This document shows positions 53,966 to 64,000 of a stretch of DNA of 64,000 nucleotides, piece after piece. Position numbers and translations under genes: made by a program. The stretch's first letter is position 1. Every line of letters begins with the position of its first letter. The DNA comes from Onchidella celtica (lineage: Eukaryota; Mollusca; Gastropoda; Systellommatophora; Onchidiidae): contig OZ007570.1 of NCBI GenBank assembly GCA_963931925.1, positions 46,746,817-46,810,816 of the forward strand, in the 5' to 3' direction. Under the pieces are notes generated by a model. It saw only the letters and a list, made by a program, of their open reading frames with translations, was not told the origin of the DNA and did not search any database.

Positions 53966-55162
53966 CTCATTCGTTTTCCTTCACTCACCGCAATTCTCAT
54001 CAAGTTTCCATAGCATAAACAGCAGATATAATCATCTAATGTACGTTTATGTAACAGTGTTGCGACAACTGGAAATTGACATTATGAATAGCCATTAAGA
54101 GCATTGTTGTTTTTTTCTATTATTTGTCGCGGTGGCCAGAGACTATCTGTCTATCTATCTGTCTGTCTTTTTCCGACACGGGTTATAGTTCTCATTATAT
54201 TCCATGGCAGACACTGCACATGCAGCACGCAGTATGTTCGAGCAGCTACCATTTTATCCTGACTACCTAGCCTCAAACTGACTTGTTCAACCGTTGTGAT
54301 CGTAGCAGTTTGACAATATTTATTATTACAAGGCTTTAAATCGTCCTGTCTAGTCTGAATGCTTAATCCTTAATGTTATGTTTGTTTGTTTGTTTTTAAT
54401 AGCTATTACCATAATAGTTAACATTAGAGAGCCGTAAATCATCCATGTGCCGTAAGTGTCCGGCCCCAATGTTACTACTTTTAATAGCTGTGATGATATT
54501 GTCAAAAAAATACAGAAAATCTGTGGGGCCGCGGCAAAAGCCAGAATTTTAATCATGTTATTTGTTCAATTTTCTATCGTGTTATATTTTTTTCCTGATG
54601 AAGATCAGCCGATTGAAAACTGGTTTTGCCTTTGCTTTTCCTTTGCGTTTTATCGTATCTGTATGATTTCTTTCGTGAGGCTTTGTCTTTTCCTTTTTGC
54701 CATGTTTTGACTTTGCTGTGATCAAAGCGGCGTGATAGTATTTACTGAAAGGGCTGTGAATTATTCTATCTTCCTGAATAGAATATTCTAGTTTCTGAAT
54801 TTACCTGTATTTGTTTTTTTTTAATGATTATGATTGTAGCAGTTCTATAAATTATATGCCTAATAATCTCAAGTGCCGATACACAATATTACATTTTTTT
54901 TTTTTTTTGAATGGCCACGTCAAGTAAGGCGTCTTTTTTAGAATGATTTTCTCGAAAACTATCCGGTGAATTTCTTTCAAATTTTTCATGGGCTCAAATT
55001 TCACACTAAACCTGATGGAACTGATTTTCAATTTGTCAGATTGTAGCCTGAGTTTGAGTTAGCTTTTTTAGCGGTTTGTAAACAATCGTAAGTAGACTGA
55101 ATGATTAAAAAAACACACACACACACATTTCCACAGTACTAGACTATGCCAAACCTGTTATA
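53966..55162. other. Non-coding, little recognised
   Basis: A few CTAT/CTGT units at 54147-54170 and a poly-T at 54893-54908. No gene recognised. Confidence 0.4.
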
Positions 55163-55422
55163 GGGAACGGGATTGAATGACGCAGTTACTATATTTAGAT
55201 TTACATCATGGGACATTCGAACTGTTCAACGCGGCGGTAAAGCACAGTTATGGACTTTGTACACACTTTCCATGGGCAGTTGATCTTTGTGCTTCGAATC
55301 GCCCGTACAAAGTCCATGACATTACTGTTCTTAACCACCGCGTTGAACAGTTCTATTGTCCCATGACGTCATTGGTAAATTTAGATATATACTAGTAATT
55401 GCGTCATTAAATCCCGTCCCCC
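55163..55422. mobile_element. Foldback MITE, arms ~100 bp
   Basis: ACGGGATTGAATGACGCA at the left and TGCGTCATTAAATCCCGT at the right begin long imperfect arms. The inner arms match closely (GAACTGTTCAACGCGGCGGT against CCACCGCGTTGAACAGTTC, and ATGGACTTTGTAC against GTACAAAGTCCATGAC). ATA borders both ends, compatible with a TA target. No coding. Confidence 0.8.
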
Positions 55423-55434
55423 ATACCGCCACCT

Positions 55435-55642
55435 GAGTTCTTGTTTGTTCCAACTCCACTTTTTGCACAACTGTGAAATTCGACGTTAAACATTTGCGGT
55501 TTTAGTGATAAGGAGTTATAACAAGAGATAAGTTCCACAATGCATTTTAAACAAATGTCAGAGTGTGCATCTGTTATACCTCTTCCACACACCAAAAGAT
55601 CTCCAGTTTTTCAGAAAATGGAGATAGAAAAAACAAGAACTA
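55435..55642 (+). mobile_element. Family C MITE (TA-type), copy a
   Basis: AGTTCTTGTTTGTTCCAACT to GATAGAAAAAACAAGAACTA. It lies only about 12 bp after the foldback MITE. Confidence 0.75.
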
Positions 55643-56080
55643 AAGTCAAGATATATGAGAATTACAAACTTAAAAACCGCGCTCCGTATAGTAAACAATG
55701 ACAGCTAAAATGATTAACTATCACAATCAGTTTGAGATCACTGTAATGCAGGTGGGTATTCATGTGTTCTAATTTTAGCCGCGAGCACGTCCACTCGTTT
55801 AACTCAGCCGTCAGGAAGTATTGACGTCACGGGTCATGTGTTTGTGAAATGAAGGTTTCGGAGGCGAGCAGTCAGCGACACAAAGCAAACTAGAAAAATA
55901 CTTCTCCACCATTTGGAGTCCTCAAATGTAACAAGAAGCTTCTGCAGGGCCAAAGGAAGGCATCTTCAAACTTTCATGTATATGCAAACTGTATGAGCTA
56001 GTATTTCTCGCAAACACACAGAGAAACACACATAAGCTTTTATTTATATAGGTATTATTATTTTCTCTAAAATACCTTTT
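55643..56080. other. Non-coding, no recognised feature
   Basis: Nothing recognised. Confidence 0.35.
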
Positions 56081-56088
56081 GTCTAATG

Positions 56089-57079
56089 CAGGGGCCTCAA
56101 GCTCGCAGCCCGCGGGACGATATTTAGTGGTCCCCACCTTGATATGAAAGTATAATATTAGTGCGGTCCGTGAAGGGAGTGGACCTCGACATCACGCATG
56201 AGCTAAATTTACTGAACAAGAAGTTACAAGGCCAGGGACAGCTCGTCAGTGCTGCTTATGACAACATGAGAGCATTCTCAACAAAACTTGTGTTATGGAA
56301 AGCCCAGCTCTCTCAGACAAACCTGTGCCATTTTCCATCATGCAAGGCACTTATGGATGCAGGCACACCATTCAGTGGTGAAAGATATGTTGATGCTATT
56401 TTGAAGCTACAGAAGGAATTTGATCATAGATTGGCAGACTTCAAGACGCACAAAGCCACTTTTCAAACCCTTCACCTTTGATGTGCAAGATGCCTCTCCT
56501 GTGCTTGAAATGGAGCTCATTGACTTGCAATGCAACTCTGACCTCAAAGCCAAGTTCAGGGACGTGAGTGGAAAATCAGACAAGCTTGAGCAATTTTTGA
56601 GAGAAAGGGTCCCCCCCCCCTCCCCCCAGCTTCCCTGAGCTTTCCCTAATGTTCAAGCGGAACATGTGCCTTTTGGGGAGCAAGTATTTGTGCGAAAAGT
56701 CCTTCTCCACCTTGAACTTCAATAAGTCCAAGTACAGGTCCAGACTTAATGATGATTATGTTCGAGACATTCTGAGGGTCTCAACTGCTTCCTGTCTCAT
56801 GCCAAATGTGGCTCAGATATGTGAGAAGAAGCATTGGCAAGTCTCTGGCAGCAAGGAGTAGACAAGAGAAACCATGTTCAGAAGAACCGTTCATGATCTT
56901 CATTCAATGTTCCATTCAAGTTCAGGGCATTTTCATGTTCAGAAGAAATCATTAAAACAGTTAATAATGATGTTAGAGGTTTTTTTGTACAACTTTTTTT
57001 GTGGAATCACTGATGTGGCCCAGCCTCACCTAGACTCTGCCTCCAGCGGCCCCCGGGCAAATTGAGTTTGAGACCCCTG
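56089..57079 (+). mobile_element. hAT transposon, internally deleted, perfect 8-bp target duplication
   Basis: The left end is CAGGGGCCTCAAGCTC; the right end read inward is CAGGGGTCTCAAACTC. GTCTAATG flanks both (56081-56088 and 57080-57087). The interior codes for the C-terminal third of a hAT transposase. Confidence 0.95.
56161..56861 (+). pseudogene. hAT transposase C-terminal region, frameshifted
   Basis: Three consecutive frames together give a co-linear hAT transposase C-terminal part. The first (56161-56481) contains LNLLNKKLQGQGQL and NLCHFPSCKAL, typical of the ZBED/GTF2IRD2-related hAT group. The second (56420-56638) contains PFTFDVQDASPVLEMELIDL. The third (56649-56861) contains YLCEKSFSTLNFNKSKYRSR, the hAT dimerisation segment with its S-x-x-N-x-x-K-x-x-x-R-x-R pattern. 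Frame changes fall near 56470 and near the C-run at 56611-56627. The N-terminal BED finger and the catalytic DDE core upstream are missing, so the copy cannot act by itself. No native start remains. There is no sign of domestication. Confidence 0.85.
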
Positions 57080-57087
57080 GTCTAATG

Positions 57088-57699
57088 GGCTATGATAGCA
57101 GCAGTTTTTAGAAGGCTGTGAAACGTCCACCTATTATTCCGAATGCCTTTCCACAATATTAATATTATTTTATTTTTTTACTCCATGATCGTAGCAGCGT
57201 GATATTAGATTTTCTGTGCTAGCATCATCCTATTCTTGTAATAGCATGCCACCATGTATACATCAGTCAGATCACTGAGTCAAAAAGTCAAGTGAGTCAG
57301 CTTAACCCAGAGCTCAGAATGCAACTGCGTTCAATTTGGCTCACACGTCTGCAAATAAAATCAAAAACAAAACAAAAACAAAACAAAAACAAAAAAAATG
57401 GAGGATATAATCAAACTATACACCTTTGGATCGTCCTCCATATTTACATAATTATCTATTGTCTTTCCTCCCTTGAGGAATCTAATCTATTTCTCTCCTC
57501 GCCCATTGTGTTTGCTCGTTGTCTTTGAGCGTTCTCAGTAACCTCGCTTATTGTTTCTCTATTTTTACTGCCAATGGCCGGAGTTCCTTTTTCCATGCAT
57601 AATGCAATAATTTTTATTGTGAAGTTTTTATCATGTCCACGTGAGAGTATAAGCTTTTAATTTTTTAATTTTTTTTTTAACAAATCCACTGCATTTCCA
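57088..57699. other. Non-coding; A-rich repeat
   Basis: CAAAA pentamer-like run at 57361-57398. Nothing else recognised. Confidence 0.45.
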
Positions 57700-58012
57700 T
57701 CTTTACACTTCATGCTTACATTCCCATCATTACACTTTCATGCTTACACTCCCATGATTACACTTCCATGTGTAGTTCCCATGATTACACTTCTATGCGT
57801 ACTTCCCAAGATTACACTTACATGCTTACACTCCCATGACTACACTTCCATGCTTACACTCCCGTGCTTACACTCTCATGCTTACAATCGCATGATTACA
57901 CTTCCATACTTTTATCCCCATGCTTCCATTCCCGTGCTTACACTCCCATTATAACAATATGCTTACACTTCCATGCTTACACACCCATGGTTACACTCCC
58001 ATGATTTTTTAT
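57700..58012 (+). repeat. Degenerate 12-14-bp repeat (TTACACTCCCATGC-like)
   Basis: TTACACTCCCATG, TTACACTTCCATG and similar units fill about 310 bp. An 80-codon frame across it is a repeat translation. Confidence 0.85.
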
Positions 58013-58044
58013 TTTTTTTTGCTTACTGAACTCTGCAAAACCTT

Positions 58045-58231
58045 TTTCGAAATTCGACGTTTAGGATCAACGCAAAGTTTACACGTAGAAAAGACATCGT
58101 TTCTACGTGGATTCACTGGTTACGACATAAGCCGACGTCGGTTTGACGTGGAGAAAAGCCGTCCTTACGGTAATCCTACTAACCCCAACAGAAATCTTAT
58201 CGAAATCTACGTTGGATTGACATAGGGATGC
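58045..58231 (+). mobile_element. MITE family V, copy V2
   Basis: GGTTACGACATAAGCCGACG, TGACGTGGAGAAAAGCC and ATCTACGTTGGATTGACATA match V1 and end at GGGATGCTAGCTGGG. The left end is not clear. Confidence 0.6.
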
Positions 58232-59044
58232 TAGCTGGGCACCTTTGATCCATGCTGCCGTGGTATATATGGGAAAAGACAGTAAGTGCAAAAAGAAAAA
58301 CACAAAATTCTACAGGTGACAACAACAACAAAAAAAGAAAATTTAAAATTCGCAATTATTCAAAGACGTCAAAATAATAGCTTACTATAATGGAGCTGAA
58401 GGGTAAACATGGAATCATCTAAAACTGTGTGACTATGTGACCAAAAACGTAAGAACGTTTGTAGCCTACCTTCAATTTTTAAACAGTAATTACATGGACA
58501 CATCCATTCACAAAACAAACTTTAGGTCCTTGATATAGTTTATTTACGATTATTTTGAGCCGCGAAAAAAGAGAGGCATTTTCGTCGAGTAGAATCAACA
58601 AGCATGGTCTGAAATTTCGTTCTTCGCCTCTTTCCTCACACTACGAGGGCCAAATATTAACAAAAAAATATCATAATAAGTGCAAGTTAGCTTGCACAGG
58701 ACTGCTAGTAATAATAAAGATCATACTCGTGATAAAATTCCATAATTTTATACACTCGTGGAGGCCAACTATCTGTTCAAGTCTGACTAAAACTATCATG
58801 GTAGTTACCAAATTTGAGAATTTGATTAATTAGACAGATAGATAGAGAGATATGATTATAGATACATACAGAGAGTTTTATTTTCGTCATAGATTTTATT
58901 GGCATAATTATAACAAAGCTATTCCATCATGTGCAAATAAGTGCAATGGATAGCAATTGTAGTTGTCAGTGCATCAATGTCAAAATATCTATGAACTGTG
59001 CCTCCTACACCGAAATCTCCAAACTTTATAAAATATAATATATA
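58232..59044. other. Non-coding, no recognised feature
   Basis: Nothing recognised. Confidence 0.4.
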
Positions 59045-59350
<306 letters not shown>

Positions 59351-59550
59351 TAAACTGACGGACCGACGGATGTATGTATGTATGTGTGTATGGATGAACG
59401 AATGGACGGCAGGAGGGGCGGACGAATGAATTAATGGAGGGAGGGCGGGGGGTGGGGGCGGGGGGGACGGATGCATGGAATGGATGGATGGGTGGATGGA
59501 TGGATGGATGGGTGGATGGATGCATGGATGGGTGGATGGATGGATTAGCA
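59351..59550 (+). repeat. GGAT/ATGG-rich region
   Basis: TATG units, G-rich stretch 59428-59469, then GGAT and GGGT units to about 59548. Confidence 0.85.
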
Positions 59551-60044
59551 AATGTACATGGAGAACCTATTTTCAATATTTTAAACGTGAGTTTTCCATG
59601 TTCACAAGTGGAAGAATTCACTAAGTCGATCATTGGAACCCGTTTCATCTGCATTGCTAATTATAACTCATGCCTTTGTGTTACGTTTGAGCATGGCCCG
59701 CTGGCTTATCTCAGGGATTTGCAAGCGTCATTAGACATGCTTCCAAGTTACAGAGCTTATTGGACTTCCATTAGCAGATCTTGCACGCGTATTTATGCAC
59801 GTACTTCACACACATTCAGAGCGAATGATTTTTAATGCACACACACATACCCAAATAATTTATAATTATGTGGGCTCCCACTGAGTAAATTTTGTTGATT
59901 TCGTTTAGTATTTTCTCGCCAAATTCGCCAGTTTCAGAGAATTAGCTGGATTTTGAAAAAGACGACCAATAATTGTACAAACAATGCGAAAATGAAACCC
60001 CCCTGAATGTCATTTTACAAATGTAAGAAACTTATAGAGCGAGG
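59551..60044. other. Non-coding, no recognised feature
   Basis: A frame running from the GGAT region to 59835 has no recognisable motif. Confidence 0.4.
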
Positions 60045-60125
60045 GGGTATTTGCCATACTATTGTATAGGGTATTTTGCCGATTTTCAGGTTTTGTCATC
60101 TCAGTCCTAATTTTATTATGTCATA
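60045..60125 (+). mobile_element. MITE X2, one end
   Basis: GGGGGTATTTGCCATACTAT, then TATTTTGCCGATTTTCAGG and GTTTTGTCAT, match the inverted right end of X1. No opposite end found; the perfect-TIR element follows 120 bp later. Confidence 0.55.
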
Positions 60126-60243
60126 CGTGTGTATTTTGCGAGGGGATTTTTCATGCAAAGTTTCGATTTTGGGGCGTACTGAACAAAACCCTGATTTTAC
60201 ACAACTCTTCAAACGTTTAATCCTCTTTTTCTAGAAAAAATAT

Positions 60244-60509
60244 AATTCGCGGGTATAGAGCAAAATTGTTGTATCTCCAGTGATATGAATTGGGGCTCAT
60301 AATGGCAATTACTGTAATAATGACAAACTGCTTCTTGCAATTGTTTCGTTACTCCGCTCTCTTTAACCAGTTCCAAGTTACAGAGAAGCAGTATTGTTAT
60401 ATCTCCTTTACAAATGCGATCATTGAGACCAATACTGTGGTATTTCCGAGTAAGATCCCATTATTCATATCACTGGAGATACAACAATTTTGCTCTATAC
60501 CCGCGAATT
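60244..60509. mobile_element. 266-bp element with perfect 47-bp inverted ends
   Basis: 60244-60290 and 60463-60509 are exact reverse complements over 47 bases, beginning AATTCGCGGGTATAGAGC. The outermost AATT is self-complementary, so it could be a 4-bp target duplication and the true ends may start at CGCGGG (43 bp). The interior has only weak further pairing and no coding. ATTGTTGTA within the arm is shared with X1. Confidence 0.9.
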
Positions 60510-61110
60510 GCACCTACAACGTTGTTGAAAATACCCGAGGAAATTGATGATGGCAGAACGACGACAGGGCATTGCATGACAGTCTTACTTCACAGTTTCG
60601 GCGACGTAAACAGAATATGATATCAGTATCGTGGCATTGGTAGAAATCACAGAGCATGCGCTTCTGTAAATGTTTAAATATTATTTGTCCTGAAAATAGC
60701 GGAGGCACATTGCATGATAGTCTACATTCACAAGTTGGGTGGCGTAACGTACTAGGCTGGTGCTGGAAGAAAAAAAGTCGTATGTGGCAAGGCCTTCTTC
60801 CATATATTTAATTTTTGTTGTTGTTGTTGTTGTTTTTTGTTCCATTGTTTTATCTGTTCAATTTTCCATTGTTTTCTGTTTATTTATTTTTTTCGTTTTT
60901 TTTTCTTGAAGAAGGCTTTTGGCGAAATATTGACCCTTTCTGGCTTTCCCTTATCTTTGCGTTTCATTGTATCGTTTTTGGTAATATTTCTTAAGCGAGG
61001 CTTTGCTACATACAACTTGTTTTTTCTTTTAGCCAATTTTTTACTTTGCTTCAAGCCTTGCTGCGACCCCACAGTTTTTCTGTAGTTTTTTATAATAATT
61101 ATGTTCGGTA
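60510..61110. other. Non-coding, no recognised feature
   Basis: TTG run at 60818-60834. Nothing else recognised. Confidence 0.4.
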
Positions 61111-61340
61111 GTGCAATGAGCCAGGTCTGTTTGGCTCGGGGTTTGAGTACACTAAAAGAGTATACGTGAGATGTGGACTATGGGTATTAAACGGGACCCC
61201 GTGCACTGGCGGGGCCAAAACAATAATTATTCTGTCGTCAATAGTTCGGACGTGTCAAAACTGTTTTGAGTCAGGTTATGGAAAGTGTGGTCTCGCGCAC
61301 TGAGACGAAACAGAGCAAAACAGACGTAAATCAGTGCGCC
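61111..61340 (+). mobile_element. Family T element with imperfect inverted ends
   Basis: GTGCAATGAGCCAGGTCTGT and TTGGCTC at the left, GAGCAAAACAGACGTAAATC and AGTGCGCC at the right. The best complete copy of the family without a nested insertion. Confidence 0.6.
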
Positions 61341-62974
61341 ACAAGCCTTAAATAAAAAAACAAAACCCCAGTGGCAATCTCTCTTCCGGAAAAAAGCCCA
61401 GAAATATACGATGATTGCGTGAAGCTGTGCTATTAAAACTAGCATTCAGTGAGAAGAAATACAATATGGAATGCTGTCTTCACAGTGCAAATAATGTATG
61501 AGGATATGCGCAGGATGAAAATGGATGGATGCATAAATGGATACTTTCCAGAATATTTCCATTTCAATTCTGGTTTTTATTCTTTGAGCACTGTGAGGAT
61601 GGTAGGCGGGCGCTTCTGATAGGGTCTCCTTCTGCCGTTTCATTCTGTTCAATTTGTCCATCGCTTCAGGTTTTCCTTGCACAGTATGACCGGTATCGTG
61701 TCTATCTGCTCTTTACCTAAATCAAACCCAAACTTTTACTTAAATCCGTGAAAAGAAACGACGAAATCAAGTAAATGCCAGCTTTGCTAGAAATATCGTA
61801 TTCTACTTTCTTTTTTTTTTCTAGGCCTCCATAAATAACGCGTTGTCATTTATCTTGTAACATAATAATTTACATTGCATTAGGGGGTATTATATTCATT
61901 TTTTTTTTTTACCTGTTGCATGCAATTGCCAAATGTCAATGAAGAATGTTGTGACTGATTCATGCACACCCGAGGAAGGAACTATGCCTGAGGATCCATG
62001 AAAGAATTATTTTCTGACTTGGGCCCACAGCGGGTCGTGTCCTTTCTGAAAGAGGTTTGGACCTACAATTGGATTTAAAAACTTTTATACACCATTTATA
62101 AAGCTCTTTTCAGATCTATACAAAAACAACTTTTCAGAATTGTACGAATGAAATAAAGTTTATACGGAACTATTAAGTTCTATTAGTGAAATTGAAATTG
62201 ATGAATCTCTGATGATGAAACATAAATGAAGTACCCAGGTAGATCGTGAAAGGCGCAAAATGGCCGTTATCGTGACGACGTGTGTCGTAAAACCCAAACT
62301 CGATCAATCAATCAAAAACCTATTCCTAACTGGTAATTACGGGGATGGAGTCGGCAGTTCCCGTTGCAAAGTTCTGCACTGACTTGTCTCCAGCATAGTC
62401 ATGCTGACAATCCATTGTATAATTACAGTCCACACACGAAATGAAAACAAAACCGAAATGACACCAAAAACGAACCAAACCATACCGTCTGAATCCATTA
62501 ACACGAAACACCTCCGAAAAGAAACCGATACCGGCACTGCTACCGACACGTATTTCGTTTCGGTGTCGTGACGGTGTCGGGTGCCATTATGGATTTTCAG
62601 CTTCGCTTCTTCTTCTCATTGCCTCCGGCCAGGATCCGTATCGGCAGTGGGACATGCCCTGAACAAGTTTCATTTATTGGACTTGCGCTTATTTCGTGTG
62701 CTATCTGCAGTTGTCATCCACACCCGTCAAACGAAAGGCTCAAGTTCCATGCCTGATCATCTCGACAATGCTATTCTCCCTGTTTTTCTCATTTTTCTTC
62801 AGAATTTGATAATCGTGTTAAAAGATAGCGTTTGCTGTTTTTCATTTTCAAATTTTCCATGTTTGATGGTCATGCGAGTTCTCTATGTAATTCCTGTGGC
62901 ACAGTATTTTGCTTAATGGTCTTTACAATTATGTGTGTAGGTGTATCCATCGTCTATTTCATTCTGTTTTGGGC
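61341..62974. other. Non-coding, no recognised feature
   Basis: About 1.6 kb. AATC units at 62301-62316 are preceded by TGTGTCGTAAAACCC, which may be the end of a truncated retroelement. No gene recognised. Confidence 0.4.
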
Positions 62975-62994
62975 GAGAGAGAAGGAGAATGAGA

Positions 62995-63048
<54 letters not shown>

Positions 63049-63145
63049 TGAGATGAAGTCAGAGGGAGGGGGGCGGTCAGAGAGGCGGAAGAGAACGGGT
63101 GAGGAAGGAGGGATCCCGAGAGAGAGGGAGAGAGAGAGAGGGAGG

Positions 63146-63185
<40 letters not shown>
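62975..63185 (+). repeat. Compound microsatellite (GA)n, (GACA)n
   Basis: GA run 62996-63044, purine-rich spacer, GA 63119-63151, GACA 63152-63184. Confidence 0.95.
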
Positions 63186-63620
63186 AACACCAGTGAAAAC
63201 CACTTTTTACGACATCGTTTTACATACGTTTATATATTTCCCATTCACAAATTAAAATCCATTCCGCACGGCTGATGCTCTACTCTCCCCAGCTACCCAT
63301 GCGCTGCCCTATCCCCTCACTATTATTTTATGACCGTAATATTATCCTAACACAGGACTTGACTGCCAGCTGATTGCTTTGTACAACACCGGAACAGCTT
63401 TCATCTTCCTCCCATGGGGTGATCAGGGACATTTGATGACTATCTGTCGGCATGGAAATCCAAATAGATCGTGAGCCATCAGTGACTGTGATTCAGGAAA
63501 TTCCAAATGAAGAAATTGATTAGAAAAATGTGTTCCACTTTGAAAAATACACGCATGTTTAATTCAGTGCCTTTTCACTCGACAAGTGGTAATTGCAGTT
63601 TCTGAAATAACACACTAGAC
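63186..63620. other. Non-coding, no recognised feature
   Basis: Nothing recognised. Confidence 0.4.
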
Positions 63621-64000
63621 CAGCGGTTCTCAACGTTTTTTGTCCCATGCCCCACTTCAATTTTCCCACAAGATGTGCGCCCCATCATGATTGGGCAAAG
63701 TTAGGTTACAATAATTATATACAAACAGATTTTAAGAATATTTTATATATTCAGTATGAATACATTCAAAAGACGTTTTATTTGAAGTTTTATTCACTTG
63801 TTTCTTACCCTACAATAGGAGTCTTGCCCTTGGCGCTGGCTGCGGATTTGTTTGATTCGAAGGACCAACTTCGTCAGACGTTTTAGCCTTAAATCACCAC
63901 GTTTCATGATATGCAGTCGATTTTCTTAGCTTGCAGAACATCGGTGACAACACTAAACCCACATTCGACAATGAGATTGTGGAAAATCTATTATATATTT
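63621..64000 (-). mobile_element. hAT transposon end, runs off the window
   Basis: CAGCGGTTCTCAACGTTTTT is a typical hAT terminus. Downstream the minus strand encodes transposase C-terminal sequence, so this is the 3' end of a minus-strand element whose remainder lies beyond 64000. Confidence 0.75.
63780..64000 (-). pseudogene. hAT transposase C terminus, frameshifted, incomplete
   Basis: On the minus strand one frame reads VECGFSVVTDVLQAKK (near 63960-63915) and a second continues HIMKRGDLRLK (near 63903-63870), then IKQIRSQRQGQ. In ZBED/FAM200-related hAT transposases these pieces follow each other: an E-x-G-F-S segment, V-T-D-L-L, then K-R-G-D-L-R-L and a short basic tail with Q. A frame change lies between them. 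The dimerisation region, and anything upstream, is outside the window, so activity cannot be judged beyond this break. It belongs to a different hAT group from 56089-57079 judging by its terminus. Confidence 0.65.

Noticed and set aside
59434..59835. 133-codon frame as a gene
   Set aside because: The first third is GGAT repeat translation; the remainder is short and unrecognised.

Overview
The window looks like nuclear DNA from an invertebrate animal, and a mollusc or other lophotrochozoan is my best guess (an inference). The evidence is the mix of short DNA transposons (hAT, piggyBac and TA-type MITEs), tRNA-derived SINEs, 5'-truncated non-LTR retrotransposons from several lineages, and long compound microsatellites. 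There are no operons, ribosome binding sites or tightly packed reading frames. I find no complete host gene. Most open frames are simple-repeat translations or frames running through transposon copies. It reads as a gene-poor intergenic or intronic stretch.

Layout. 0.4-6 kb: a G-rich minisatellite, a paired MITE with diverged arms, and a mosaic in which a 0.8-kb repeat (A) carries a 0.3-kb insertion (R1) and is bracketed by ends of the 'M' MITE family. 6-15 kb: SINE and hAT ends, a 60-bp minisatellite, a second copy of the inserted repeat (R2, three differences in 306 bp), and a second copy of the 0.8-kb repeat (B) whose end holds a hAT MITE with a perfect 8-bp target duplication. 15-26 kb: a CpG-rich inverted block, two THAP-like N-terminal fragments, M copies, a LINE C-terminal fragment and 'C' family MITEs. 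27-34 kb: a 1.3-kb hAT element with nested hAT and SINE copies, a piggyBac-type MITE, a CR1/L2-like LINE 3' end, a 430-bp compound microsatellite, and a LINE tail with a 12-bp target duplication. 36-46 kb: an alternating minisatellite, a 22-bp minisatellite, an RTE-like LINE end with a 14-bp target duplication and an open frame, further MITEs and SINEs, and an RNase H-bearing LINE end. 46-57 kb: more SINE, MITE and LINE pieces, two foldback elements, and a hAT element with transposase remnants. 57-64 kb: GATA arrays, an element with perfect 47-bp inverted ends, and the end of another hAT whose remaining part lies beyond the window.

The informative content is transposon history. Nested insertions with visible target duplications, and one insertion whose empty site is preserved in a paralogous repeat copy, allow relative dating without outside data. 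No pathway or gene cluster is visible. All family assignments come from reading terminal motifs and recognisable protein signatures by eye.
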